The translations under genes and the position numbers were made by a program. A stretch of 64,000 nucleotides of DNA from Liolophura sinensis (Eukaryota; Mollusca; Polyplacophora; Chitonida; Chitonidae): positions 3,807,246-3,871,245 of the forward strand of contig NC_088296.1 in the NCBI RefSeq assembly GCF_032854445.1. The letters run 5' to 3'. Below, piece by piece: positions 11,836 through 23,198 of the stretch. Each line of letters begins with the position of its first letter. Position 1 is the stretch's first letter. Under the pieces are notes generated by a model. That model did not search any database, was not told the origin of the DNA, and saw only the letters and a program-made list of their open reading frames with translations.

Positions 11836-14768
11836 AAGAAACTAATATAAATAATTTGCACCCAACTGCTGAAGTAATTTTAGGGAAACTGATAAATTTC
11901 TTAAAATAAGGCATTCGCATATATAGCCTAGAGTTAAAAGGTAACCCTGCTAATCATTGTAGAGTATAAATGTGTAAAAGCATATCGAGGGATTTACCTC
12001 CCCTCCTGAGATCACGTGCATTTCTCTGAACTAAGTGTTTTCTGTTTCAGACTGCGTAGTTTTGTGGGTGTTGTAAAGCACGGTGTATTTTTTGTGTTGA
12101 CAGGTAAGTCATGTAAGATTGAGTACGTCTATTTTGATGGCTGGATGTTTCTATCAGGTGAGGATGTGATATCGACAGTATTTAATTGGTCGAGTTTTGC
12201 TCAGATGGATACAAAGTAGACATGCGACTGGGGCGTGTCTTTACATAGACTCTACCCTCAGCCTGTGGGTAAACCTCTAACACTGTCGATACGCAGTCAG
12301 AATATTTCCATCTCCCGGAAAACGACTAATTTTGGTTTATGTTGTTAATTGTGTCGATCTTGTCACTATAAATACAGGGCGATGGTACGTAAATTATTCA
12401 TGTGAGTTTTTGAAGCTTTGACCTTAAAAGGCATTATGCAGAGTTATGTTTAAGGTCGATTACTGGCGGTGACGTGTCGCCCGTGGCACACAAAGCCAGG
12501 ACAGCCCAACCAGGGATCGCTGTTTGTTTACTTGCTTTCTTGTTTTTTTTTTTTGTTTTTTGTTTTTCTTTACACGGCTTGCCTGCCTGAACCAAATATC
12601 AAAACTTGTATTTTATAAACACCCAGATGTATATATAAGCATGAAGTGACCACGTGTATTATGAACGCCACACACAGCACACATTACAGGCTCACTTAGT
12701 GATGTCGGACAATGGAGGGTGTAACTTGACACAGCTTAGCCCATCAGGACAGCCATATACCCACATATGCAGGACTGCTGATACATTAGCCAGTGCTGTC
12801 TGTGTGATGCTTTAGCAAACACTAACCTACTTCTACAGCCTACAGCTTACACGAGGGGCTTACACCAGGCTGATAGGTGTATGTGTCTAGACATGTATGT
12901 CACATTTCTGGTGTGCAGCGTCAACTTACGTCTTAAACATTGTATCTTTTATCATGGCCCGAGACCTCGATCTAAGGGTGGCTTACTGATACGCAGGGAC
13001 CGCTAGCCACCCTTAGCCCAAGAGCTATGTGGACCAGATTCCGATATAATGCTTACGAAGAGCTACCCCCTCGTCCAATTCAGATGCATTCCGTCAGCGA
13101 GGCGCACATGTGCAGCAGCGGGTGACCTTTCCGTGATATCATATCCCTCCCCCCACCCCCTTACATGGTAATAAAAAATAATATGAAAGTTCCCGCATGT
13201 AGGGCTCTTCGCTGGCGTCGACAACATATTGGTTGTCTTTCTTTTTAATTCGACGTATCCCCTACATTCCATCCTTTCCAGAAATTAACATTCTGACGAC
13301 TTACCATGCAAATGTTGCTTTCAACAGCAAATGGTAAAAGTCATGGCACCACATCGTCCTGCATGGTGTCGTTTCTGGACTTCTGGTGTACATGGCAATA
13401 TTCTTCAGCAAAAAAAAACTATCGAGGCCTTCACGTACCGTAATGCCTGTGGTGCCCAATTTTAAATGGAGCGGATGTCGAAGGTAACCCCCCTTTTCCA
13501 CTGCAAATTTAATCTGACAGTTTGCACAAACTGTGGGGTCGGTCATTTTGCGCCATGGCCTTCTGTCAAATTCGCGTCTCCTCGTCTCCTGTCAGAACTA
13601 ACAGCCAGCTCATCAAAACATAATGACGTAATGAAAGGTTAACGACGGATGCGCATAGGCGGGCAGCAATAACACGGTTTAGTAGGTCAGAGTGTCGACA
13701 CGGCATGTGACGTAAGTCACAACTGTGAATTATCTTGGATTTACTGGTCGTAAAGGCTACACAATGCGGAAAAACTTGGCAGAGATAGAGAGGATGACAC
13801 GGTGAACATAGTTCCCAGGAGTTTTTCCCTGTTAATGTATGTATTGGTTCATTTTGCGCGGATTTTTGTTGCGCGTAGTTTCTCCGCGATAGGGTGTTTT
13901 TCCATGCCACTATTTTATCCTGGATGACTCCTCGGCTATGATCTACACCTAACCCCATATTAAAAGATTACAGCCAAGATCCTAGGCTAGTTTAATCAGC
14001 CTTGATTGCACGATATAGCAGCACTGTGGTAGTCTTTACTTCTGTGGTTCCTCACAATAACACAATAAAACACTGAAAGCTGGAAGAGTTGGACCTGTTA
14101 CAATTTTAATTCATATCAATGTAGACATTCGCCCCGATTATCATATAACGTTCAGTTCTCTTTACGACCACTATAGTCCAGACGTTTGACCCCATTATCA
14201 TGTAGGGTTAAGTTTCTTTCTGTGCCACTGTAGTTCAGACATTTGACTCCATTATCATATAGGGTCATGCCTCCTTCACTACCACCATAGTCCAGATGTT
14301 TGACCCAAATACATGTATCTTATGCCCCACCCTTTCTGTTGAAGGTGTTTGCGAATTGGCAGGTCTTACCTTTAAATCAACATACTCTTGTTTTCACACA
14401 CCAATCTGCTATTTATGGATGGAGCTGTATAAAGGTGTCATCACCGTCAAACTCGTCTGGCCAAATTGGCTTGATCAGATCTTTGTCAAAAAAATGTCAG
14501 GTACATGATAAATGCAAGAATCGCCAAATGTCTAACTAAACAGTTATTTCCTGTCAGGGAAGCGAGGCGCTCAAACTCTCATATACCATATGTATAGTAA
14601 TGCTTCTTCAGCAAAAGCGACAAAAATACTGTACCCTATATGTTGTTGAGAGAGACGAACAGGCACTTAACTGCAGATGGAGACAGTACTGTGTTGAAAT
14701 TTTATACTTTCGTAAATGGGAGAACCTGTATTGGTGTCAGTCTAAGTAATTAGCTGGTTTTATTTCAG
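11836..14768. other. Upstream flank of the TRIM-like gene, unit A
   Basis: No recognised protein-coding gene. The acceptor TTTATTTCAG at 14759-14768, just before the start codon exon, implies an untranslated exon somewhere upstream. A weak candidate is 12051-12103 (TTCTGTTTCAG before it, CAGGTAAGT at its end), conserved in unit B at 33795-33844. A 130-codon minus-strand frame at 13566-13958 is interrupted in unit B and is not called a gene. Confidence 0.4.
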
Positions 14769-14786
14769 TGAAAAACCGAGCGTGTA

Positions 14787-15458
14787 ATGGCTGAAAGCAA
14801 GGAAAATCGTGAAGAAGTTCCCACATGCCCGATATGTGTGGAAACATTCCGAAAACCAGTAACGTTACCTTGTCAGCACAGTTTTTGCAGGGAGTGTATC
14901 GGTGCGTATGCTGACGAGTCTAAACCTGGACAGACAGATGAGGTCACCTGTAGCACGGGGAGTGAGGGTGTTCACCAGCTGATCTCATGCCCTGTATGTC
15001 GGACACCAACCAGTCTGGGGAAAGAAGGTGTGGCTGGTCTGCCTCCCAACATTCACCTGGCAGAAATAGTGGAGAGGTTCTCTTCTGCTGTGAAGGTTGA
15101 GGATGACATCCCATATTGTTCTCTGTGTGGTGAGGATAATCAGGCTAAAGCTGTCAAGTTTTGTACTGACTGTTGTTTACTGTATTGTAAAGATTGTCTG
15201 GCTTCTTTTCATCCCATGATGGGTGCTATGAAGCGTCACCGGCTGATTTCGTCCCAGGAGTACCTCTCTCTGGAAACCTCACAGCGACAGACCAGTGGCA
15301 GGGATGAACAATCAACTCAGCAAGGGTCATGTGCAAGACATGGTCAGCCATTCGGCTTGTACTGTGTACGGTGCCGGCTGGTGATCTGTGTGGGGTGTGT
15401 GGTTGACCATCCGGAACATGCTGTGCGGGATATACCATCTGCAGCGGAGAATGCCAAG
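14787..15458 (+). CDS. TRIM-like gene A, exon 1: RING, B-box1, B-box2
   Basis: 224 codons, ending in phase 0 at the donor AAG|GTAATG. RING finger: C14, C17, C29, H31, C34, C37, C68 and C71 in C3HC4 spacing (CPIC, CQHSFCREC, CPVC), with an insert between C37 and C68. B-box1: C111, C114, C126, C129, C134, C137, H142, H151. B-box2: C182, H185, C193, C196, C201, C204, H208, H211. All expected zinc ligands are present. The start at 14787 is chosen because it lies 18 bases after the acceptor and opens directly into the RING. By hand count about 17 residues differ from unit B, against about 8 silent changes. Confidence 0.93.
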
Positions 15459-15862
15459 GTAATGCAAAAAAGACATTCGTATATTAGTCAACAACCACAG
15501 TGAATATTCCGAGTCATTAATCGTGAAGTCAATTCCAAACATAACAATTAATACGACATTACGAAAAACTAAGAAGTTGTGTAAGTTCAAAATTACTTTG
15601 AGATCATGCAAAGAGAAGTAGTAAACAGTTTTCAATGATGTTAGAAAGACGCAAGGATGTTCTAAGCGAATGACTTAAATCACAATTTAAATCGTGTACC
15701 GCGCTAGTATATAGGTCGATAATCAATATAAATGTCATGATTTGGAACGGTATAATGACCCATAGTTTGTAATCTATAGTGAAGAATGGGGCTTTTTGTT
15801 CTGTACTGTAGTGAGTTGTTTTAAAGACGATCTTTTTAATGTAGCAGTTTTTTTCATTACAG

Positions 15863-15958
15863 CCAGCGGTCTTGAACAAGACTAGTGAAGTGGAGAAAGT
15901 GCTACAAGAAACTAAAGAATCACTGTCAGGAGTTACGAGGCTGTACAATAAGATACAG
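15863..15958 (+). CDS. TRIM-like gene A, exon 2 (96 bp, coiled coil)
   Basis: 32 codons beginning PAVLNKTSEVEKVLQETKES, flanked by TTTTCATTACAG and CAG|GTTGGT, phase 0 at both ends. Charged heptad-like sequence fits the start of the TRIM coiled coil. It differs from unit B by one residue (V for L). A 96-bp exon at this place is the standard length in vertebrate SPRY-type TRIM genes. Confidence 0.9.
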
Positions 15959-16159
15959 GTTGGTAGTTTTGATGACACTTGGTCAACTTGTGATTTATTG
16001 CATACTTGGTGACTCATTTTTCTTATGAAAATTATAGCTACTCTCAGTGACACAGACGCGATATGCCCACCTCAGGCAACTCCATTAGGTACATCATCGT
16101 CGATTATACGCTGTCATAATATCTATATTGTATGTACGCACTCCACATATGTGATGGGG

Positions 16160-16504
16160 ACCGGCCCCGATAGCACAGTTGGTCGAACGTCCACTTCTTG
16201 AGCGGTAGACCTGGGTCAACTCACACCTAAGACATTAAAAGAGGAAGTTGTAACTTCCTTTCTTGGGGTTCAGCATGAAGGCGATAGAGTAAGGACTGTT
16301 TGACCCGTATCAGTATAATGGCTTGGGTGGGGCTGCTTACTTGCCTTCGGTAAGGCGTCTTAGTGAAGCAGCAATAGATAAAAGAGTGGTGAAAATCCGT
16401 CCTGCAATAAGGAGGCACATTACATGCACCCTAAGGACTCCTTGGTCATCATATGTCTGAAAAATTGTGAAGTACGACGTTAAACCCCAAGCACTCACTC
16501 ACTG
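16160..16504 (+). mobile_element. SINE-b, full length with target-site duplication, unit A
   Basis: Begins ACCGGCCCCGATAGCACAGT; TAGCACAGTTGG fits a polymerase III A box, and the GGGTCAACTCACACC stretch lies where a degenerate B box is expected. It ends AACCCCAAGCACTCACTCAC with a CACT-type tail. It is flanked by a 13-bp target-site duplication, ATATGTGATGGGG at 16147-16159 and ATATGTGACGGGG at 16505-16517. The same insertion sits in unit B (37992-38337), so it predates the segmental duplication. It lies in intron 2 of the TRIM-like gene. Confidence 0.9.
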
Positions 16505-16821
16505 ATATGTGACGGGGCGAGTATGAATAATAGATGTGTCTTAATCCCAGGGTGACACTCTTGGTGTTTGAACCAACACAGCATGAAGGCTGCACCAGCT
16601 CACCCTGCTCAGAGCACCAGTTGTGATATTGAACCAAGAACGTCTCTGAGTCGAAACATGTACACCGCTAGACTAAAGTGAAATTCCCTTTAGCCAGGAA
16701 GTACATTGTAGATACAGTTGTGTGGTGCTTATATTCCACTCTGTTACACAGGCATGTATAATTTCTTGTACAGGCCTGTAATGGTGTGGATGAGATAATA
16801 AACGTTCTTTGTGTTTGTTAG

Positions 16822-17053
16822 GAAACCCAGAAACTTCACACTCAAGAGGTAGAAAGGGCTTATTGTGCAGCCTTGGAAGCCTTACAAGCCTGGAAACAAC
16901 AGTCCTTAGATGGCATAAAAAACACGCTATTCACAGTGGAGTGTGGAGTGTAGCGCTATACTCAAACATTTCCAGCTACATTCCCAGGAAATGGAGAGGA
17001 TGGTACAGGCTTCCAAAGATTTATTAGCCTCAATGGATGTCGAGTTTTTACAG
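16822..17053 (+). pseudogene. TRIM-like gene A, exon 3 (coiled coil) with frameshift
   Basis: Borders TTTGTTAG and CAG|GTAAGT are intact, but the exon is 232 bases where the unit B counterpart is 231. GGCATAAAAAACACGCTAT replaces GGCATAAAAACCCGCTAT, one extra A plus a C-to-A change. In the frame entering from exon 2 this gives TAG at 16951-16953 (codon 44 of the exon). Downstream sequence still matches the unit B protein when read in the shifted frame, so there is a single lesion. Because it lies in a homopolymer, a sequencing error is possible. Confidence 0.88.
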
Positions 17054-17847
17054 GTAAGTCAAACATGTACGATCTCTACCATTGGTTCAGCTGCCTCAGC
17101 TCCAGTTAAATACTTCAACTAACCACACAGGACAACCTGACAATAATTTGTCACCTTCAGAGAACGTACAAAGTTTTCTTACATGTATGGGCTGTGGATA
17201 TCTTGGTTCTGACCGCTCATTTGTAAACAAATGTGATCTGTATGCTGTGTAAGTACTCAGAGGCGTCTTATTTACCATTGTGACATTTTGAACCTGTGAC
17301 CGCCCTTTTACAATGACCATAATGAACAGTTATCAGGTGTTCAAATCCATCTCATGGTGCCAGATCTATTAAAGTTTAGGCCCAGAGTTCAACTGCTTCA
17401 CTTTGTTCAGTGGTTCTCTCCAGTCAGTGTCTGTTTTTCTACTCATAAGCGATAAGACTAATAAACAACTCCAGAATTCTATCTATGTAATATTCTATTA
17501 CCCTTCGATTCCTTTTTATTACATACAACGCACTGCTTGGCAAGTGCACATTATCTTGATCGTTAGATACCCCCCATCACGAGACAGAAGCGTTTGACGT
17601 CTGGATGGTTCTATTGTAGTTCTATGGGTGGATAGAGGTTGTTGATTACATTGAATAAAGCAGACGACAAATATAAACAAAGAAACAAAATGGCTATTTT
17701 TTCTATCGGAGCGAACGTTTATTTTAAAGAAGAAAAGTATCAGGTTACAGATAATTTAAAGCCCATTGGGACGTTTGAATGCTACACAATAAGAGATAAT
17801 AATGGTTTCACGAAAATTTGTTTTTTTTTAACATACGGACCTGATAA

Positions 17848-18409
17848 TTCTTTTTGCAAGTTTTCTTTCACCGGCCTCTCCCAAACGTCCCAGTTGACCA
17901 CAAACCATGGTATGGCAATCAACCAATGGATCTAAAAAAGATCAGATCCATGATGTCTGATATTTCCCGCGATGCAAAACTTAGCCGCCGGTACACGAAT
18001 CACTGCGTCCGGGCTACGACAGCCACAGTTCCTGCTGATGACGGAGTTTCTGTGATGGACGTTATGTCTGTGACAGGCCACCGCAATGAATCCAGTGTAC
18101 GGAGTTATGTCACCAAACCGTACGTTTCAAAACGCCATGAAATCAGCATTATCCTGCATGCTTCAAGTGTGTTATCAGAAAATGTTGAAAGTGAAAATGC
18201 CGTTGAGTGAAAATACTCCCATGTCAGTCACGCCACTTCCAGTGCAAATGCCCAACACTGTCGACTATAATGTTACACGTAACAGTGGCAATACCATCCA
18301 AATGGCAAAATCCCAGTTTTCAGTCACGTCTCAAAGTTTTGGAGGGCTGTTCAACAATGCATCAATAAATAACAGCAGAGTTCACATCAACTTCACATCC
18401 TCTGGATAA
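17848..18409 (+). pseudogene. Crypton-like tyrosine recombinase fragment
   Basis: One frame (17848-18210) contains KPWYGNQPMDLKKIRSMMSD, then LSRRYTNHCVRATTATVPAD and VMSVTGHRNESSVRSYVTKP. These carry the HxxR motif (H-C-V-R), the GHR motif and a candidate nucleophile tyrosine (RSY) of tyrosine recombinases, as in Crypton DNA transposons and the eukaryotic YR genes related to them. The C-terminal part (QSFGGLFNNASINNSRVHIN, stop at 18409) is in another frame, so there is at least one frameshift around 18190-18210. The N-terminal half is not recognisable. It lies in the insertion specific to unit A. Confidence 0.75.
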
Positions 18410-19459
18410 CGGACTGGCTGCAGATCGCCCTTTTCAACTCCCAATCCTTGTTTGATGTTTATCCGAGTTAAACTGTGTGAAATGTGCACGAGGCTGGTTT
18501 AATTAACTATAACTTTGTACAGATTGCGTCATTGCAAATTTAAATTGTGATCCATCCATTGTATTTCACAATACAATAAAGGCAAATCATATTTATCTTC
18601 ATGATACCTTCAACATATAAATTATATATATTTTTTTGCTTATTTATAATAAGTATAAACACATATCTATGATGTTGTTATTGTTTTGTTATTTATCAAC
18701 ATATTTTGAGAAATTAATATTGAATTGAAAATGTGAACTGAAGTGTTCCATTATTTCAACATTCGTTACCCAGTGTTTATGAATTTGATACAGAATACAA
18801 CACGACCGCAAAGCATTTAGCCTACACAAGTAAACCAAATAAAATTCAGTATCAAACTATTGTTAACCTAGTTTTGTGTGTCAATTATTTTTTTTTTTCG
18901 TACGTAATTCAAACTTTAATTACGTTTAAACAGTTGAGCTTCCCACTTTTGTTGTCGTTTTGCTGATGCCTTAGGTTTCCAGCTCCTTTAGCTCGTCAGA
19001 CAGAGTTTGGGAAAACTTTTGATCTCCCCGAACTCTCGCTTCCAGCAACGAGCGACCTTCCTGGCTCACTGTCAGTGTGGTCGCTGTTTGACACCGTGCC
19101 TTTCTCATCGAAGCCTACCCTGATAACATCGTCTTAGCTGAAATATGAAAGCAGCCCTGCAGATGTGTTATTTTATAGTGCTATATTTTATGGTCGGAAT
19201 TGTTTTCGAGAAATAAACGTATTCTTTTTATTATTCTATCCTAGTCGTGAAGCACGTCCGTAATATTTAGCATCGCATTTTAACACCCCCTGTACGAGTT
19301 CCCTGTCGAGAATTAGGTCACGCCCCTTTAGAACGTTCGGTTGGACGAAAACAACGTGTCAGGGAAAGTGGGGGCGTTTTTTGTTGATAATCTATACCGC
19401 AATGGCGTTTTTGTTATAATTACGAAAACATTTTGCTGCTACCAAGGTAATAGAATAGA

Positions 19460-19624
19460 AATAATGTTCGCGTCAGGGTAGTCTAACGGTAGTTTTACAT
19501 CAAATCGATGTGGAAGAGTTTGCAAATTTTAGGTCTCAGGCTTCGCCTCCGGCCTAAAATATAAACTCTTCCACACCGATTTGATGTAAAACTACCGTTA
19601 GACTACCCCGACGCGAACATTATT
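19460..19624. mobile_element. Foldback/MITE-like hairpin
   Basis: Left arm 19460-19521 and right arm 19563-19624 are 62 bases each and are reverse complements with two mismatches. They start AATAATGTTCGCGTC and end GACGCGAACATTATT. The 41-base centre itself partly pairs (TTTTAGG with CCTAAAA). Near-identity of the arms indicates a young element, or one kept alike by hairpin-mediated conversion. Present only in unit A. No coding capacity. Confidence 0.85.
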
Positions 19625-20936
19625 TTTTAATTAAAAAAGAGTACGTTGTTTGATGTTTTTCGAAATACGAATACGAACAGTAATAAAGTCCTTATCAGTG
19701 TTTGAAAAACATAAATTAGCCAATGTACAAAAGGTATATAGACAACCATGTCTCAGTTGATGTCCCTCGGGCTCTGCCCAGTTTCCTCCAACCCCAATGC
19801 CAAACACCAATGTAAAACACCAATCACGCAAACCATCATGTTATGGCTGTATATACTGTCCCGATTTTCATTCATCCAGATGCGTTTTTCAGCCCAAAAC
19901 AGTTGATTTTAGAAAGTTTAGACCCATAGGCGATAAGCCATTAACACAATGGCTACTTTCACAAGCTTGTAACACACAAAATTTGTTAGCGTTTACTGTG
20001 TTTGAGGTATTTGTTTGTTTGCGATTTTAATCATCCTTGTTTTATGCATAAGTATACTTCATTGAAGGATAAATTTTACTATAGGCTATCATTTTCATAA
20101 ACATGCCGTGAAAGGGAGTACTAAGAGAAAGACCAGAATTAAGCCATTTCTTCATTTTCCTGATATCATTGGTTTATATCCCTCTCTTTAGAAGACTTTT
20201 ACCCTGGTCTTCTGATTTATAGTCCACTATGTATCTTCTGCCCGTAGCCGTTACGGTAAGGGGAGATAACTCTAGTGTATTTCACTATCATAAAATTTTT
20301 GCCGTTATACTTGTGAAATTGACAAAGGATTGCTTCTCTTACAGAAGTACAAAATTAAATCATTATCACAACTGAGTATTTATACAACAACTAACTTCAA
20401 GTTGTTTACTGTTTTACTTGTACTCGGTGGAACAAACCGTTTCATTTTCAACTAAGATTGGGTGATCGGGAAATCTTTGGAGGAAAAATTGCACTGTAAC
20501 AAGCTCCATAGAATATATTACACCGGAATTTAGAGCTGATTTTGACTATGTTATTGACTAGGGAGTGGTCTAATTGTTTAAGGGAAGAGCCAAGGGCCCC
20601 TGTGTACTATAGGGGAGCTAAGACATTTCATTTAGTGCGTTTTTGTGACATGTTGTAGTGAAAGTATACCCCAATTCTTCCAAAATTTGGGACAGATATC
20701 AGTAGTGTTGAAAGTAGAATATTACAAGATATAACAAGATACAAGTATGTTGTTGAGGAGATGGTCATGTAAGAAAAAAGAAACTCAATAATTTTGCCAA
20801 GATTACATATATATTGGCTAAAATGAGCAGACCAGGTGACCCAGATTTTAGAAGAAATAGTGTAGGTAAAGAATCTTTGTTTCTGTTATCATCTTTACAT
20901 GAATTTATATGTGTTTTCAATTCTGTTTGTTGACAG

Positions 20937-20959
20937 GGTTCCACGGACTTCACCAAAAC
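20937..20959 (+). CDS. TRIM-like gene A, exon 4 (23-bp microexon)
   Basis: Between the acceptor TTTGTTGACAG and the donor GTATGT lie 23 bases starting GGTTCCACGGACTTC, identical in unit B (40095-40117). Seven codons (GSTDFTK) plus two bases exactly provide the phase needed to join exon 3 (phase 0) to exon 5 (one leading base). A 23-bp exon at this point is a hallmark of vertebrate SPRY-type TRIM genes. Confidence 0.87.
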
Positions 20960-21219
20960 GTATGTATAAATGTGTTATACCTGTCTAGGTTTGTTGTACA
21001 TGTGCACGTGACTATTGTCAGCAGATGTGTTTCTGTAACACTAAGTACCAACACTGTACTTGTCCAAAATATGACCCAGGTGTATATCTAGTGTTCAAAC
21101 AAACATTTGCTCAGACAAATCAGATCTACATCTGAGTACATCATGACATTTTCATAACTGTGTGATACACAGGTTTACCGCACAACTGTGTCTCTTTGTT
21201 TTCTCTCCTCCTCTCACAG

Positions 21220-21401
21220 AATTGATGACCAGCTGAATGAGATAAGAGCAGATCTGGAGAAACATGAGGTCAGCAGACAGAAGCTTCTAGATTATGTACA
21301 ACATGACCACGTTGTCCCTAGACAGGTGATTGTAAAAGAGACAGTGGAAGAACGTCAGGACTTAGAAGCAGCGGTCGGCGGGCAACCCCTATGTGTTACA
21401 A
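21220..21401 (+). CDS. TRIM-like gene A, exon 5 (end of coiled coil and linker)
   Basis: 182 bases after CCTCTCACAG, ending GTTACAA|GTAGGT. It contributes one base to the codon begun in exon 4, then 60 codons starting IDDQLNEIRADLEKHEVSRQ, and one base of the next codon. Unit B is two codons longer near the end (MSPLRVT against PLCVT). Highly charged and heptad-like. Confidence 0.88.
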
Positions 21402-21726
21402 GTAGGTTGTTATATGTATAAAAGGTATACATTAAGGTGTGCACAGAGGACAAAAACGACTGTAGAGTTTACATTAGTATGTGCATCAAAGATACAGACA
21501 TAAAGTGGAGAAGGTGCACAGTTCTGTGCGTTCAAAACACGCGGTAGAGTGTGAAGAAAACAAACCGACATGAGCTGTAATGCAGCAGGGCGCACCCAGA
21601 AAATGAACAGTATTCCAAGAGTAACAAAAGTGAGAAGAGTTTACAAAAAGCACAGATAGTGTGAGGTGTACATTAGGGTGTGAACAAAACACAAACTTAG
21701 GTCCGGCATTAATTACTGTGTCCACG

Positions 21727-22075
21727 TAAGACACAAACTAATGTGAGGTATGCATTAGGGTGAGCAAAAAAGATGCAAACTAATGTGAGGTATGCAATAG
21801 GGTGGGCAAAACAGATGCAAATTAATGTGAGGTATGCAATAGGGTGGGCAAAACAGATACAAATTAATGTGAGGTATGCAATAGGGTGGGCAAAACAGAT
21901 ACAAACTAATGTGAGGTATGCATTGGTGTGGGCAAAACAGATACAAACTAATGTGAGGTATGCATTAGTGTGGGCAAAAGAAAAATACAAACTAATGTGA
22001 GGTATACAGTAAGGTGTGCAGATAGGATATAAACTAATGTGAGTTATACAGTAGGGTGTGCACGGAAGACACAAG
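21727..22075. repeat. 42-bp minisatellite in TRIM intron 5, unit A
   Basis: About seven clear tandem copies of a 42-bp monomer containing CAAACTAATGTGAGGTATGC and AATAGGGTGGGCAAAACAGA, with diverged copies at both edges. Because 42 is a multiple of three, open frames on both strands persist (for example 21755-21946 minus and 21773-22000 plus). These have no independent support. The array is greatly expanded in unit B. Confidence 0.93.
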
Positions 22076-22400
22076 CTAATATAGAGACATAAAATAAGGT
22101 ATGGTACTTGTAAAGTGTACACTGGGCTCAGAAGTCGAAAGGAAATCAGTAGGCTGTCCTGAGAAATTAAAAGCCAATGCAAGCTACTTATAGCATGGTT
22201 TGCTCAGAAATAAGAAAAAAAAAATAAGTGTATTCAACAATATGTTATTTTCTTCAAAAAAGGAAAGCACATTGCAGAGTGTACAGTTGGAACAGGACAG
22301 ATGGTAGTGTATCCCTCGGTGTCTGGGTGATATTTACCTCATGTTTAAATAAGCAAGTGCACTGTTATAACAGGACACGTGGCAAGGCATGTCATGTTTG

Positions 22401-22690
22401 CAAATCAGTAGGTGTACTGTTAATACAGAACAGATAACATATTGTACAACTGAGTGTCTGAGTGATGTTTACCTCATGATTGTGTACAAATCAGTAGGTG
22501 TACTGTTAATACAGAACAGATTACATATTGTGCAACTGAGTGTCTGAGTGATATTTACCTCATGATTGTGTACAAATCAGTAGGTGTACTGTTAATACAG
22601 AACAGATAACATGTGTACCCCTGAGTGTCTGAGTGATGTTTACCTCATGATTGTGTACAAATCAGTAGGTGCACTGTTAGAAAAGGACAG
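22401..22690. repeat. 86-bp minisatellite, unit A
   Basis: About 3.4 copies of an 86-bp unit: CAAATCAGTAGGTGTACTGT recurs at 22401, 22487, 22573 and 22658. Intron 5 of the TRIM-like gene. The unit B counterpart is 44390-44690 with the same copy number. Confidence 0.9.
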
Positions 22691-22922
22691 AGAACATAAT
22701 GTAGCCCTCAGTGAAATAAAAAGAAAGTAACTCGGAATATTGAAGTCATAATATTAGTCTGTATTTCTGTTACTATGTTTGTGGCATCATCAGGAAATAT
22801 ATATAGGCCTAGTAAATAATACATAGGTTTGTAGACATGTAGGTGCGTAGGTGTACAATGCACGCACGTATAAAGATAAAACAAAGTATGGCAAGTTAGC
22901 AGAAAGACAGGAATGGTTGAGC

Positions 22923-22965
22923 GTGAGTGAGTGAGTGAGTGCTTGGAGTTTAACGTCGTACTCAA
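22923..22965 (-). mobile_element. SINE tail fragment
   Basis: GTGAGTGAGTGAGTGCTTGG followed by AGTTTAACGTCGTACTCAA is the reverse complement of the SINE-b/c 3' tail. Only the tail survives. It is shared with unit B (44914-44949). Confidence 0.65.
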
Positions 22966-23056
22966 TGGTTGAGCGTGAATGACATAATATGAAGCTGGTA
23001 TTGCATGAGAAAGTACTGAGGAAAAGGGAATAGAATGTACAGTTGAAGAGCCAGAG

Positions 23057-23058
<2 letters not shown>

Positions 23059-23115
<57 letters not shown>

Positions 23116-23165
23116 ATGTCTCTTATACCAGCTTGATATTATGCAGTTCCTCGTATCTGTTTTTG

Positions 23166-23196
<31 letters not shown>
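23059..23196. repeat. Microsatellites (TA)n and (TTA)n, unit A
   Basis: A pure TA run at 23059-23112 and a TTA run at about 23168-23196 in intron 5. In unit B the first site is instead (CT)n followed by (AT)n. Confidence 0.93.

Positions 23197-23198
<2 letters not shown>

Larger units (their letters stand above)
17300..20029. mobile_element. Unit A-specific insertion in TRIM intron 3
   Basis: Unit A and B introns align up to about 17299 (...TTGAACCTGTGA in A, TTGAACTTGTGA in B) and again from about 20030 (TCATCCTTGTTTTATGCA in A, TCATCACCCTTGATTTATGC in B). The ~2.7 kb between is absent from B. It contains a decayed Crypton-like YR coding region (17848-18409) and a foldback element (19460-19624). 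I could not find clear terminal repeats for the whole insert, so it may be several insertions or a deletion in B. Confidence 0.75.

Noticed and set aside
13566-13958. 130-codon minus-strand frame upstream of the TRIM-like gene
   Set aside because: The unit B counterpart is split by an indel (35623-35814 and 35780-36052), showing no constraint, and I recognise no domain.
15604-16053. 149-codon minus-strand frame
   Set aside because: It overlaps TRIM exon 2 on the opposite strand and is broken in unit B.
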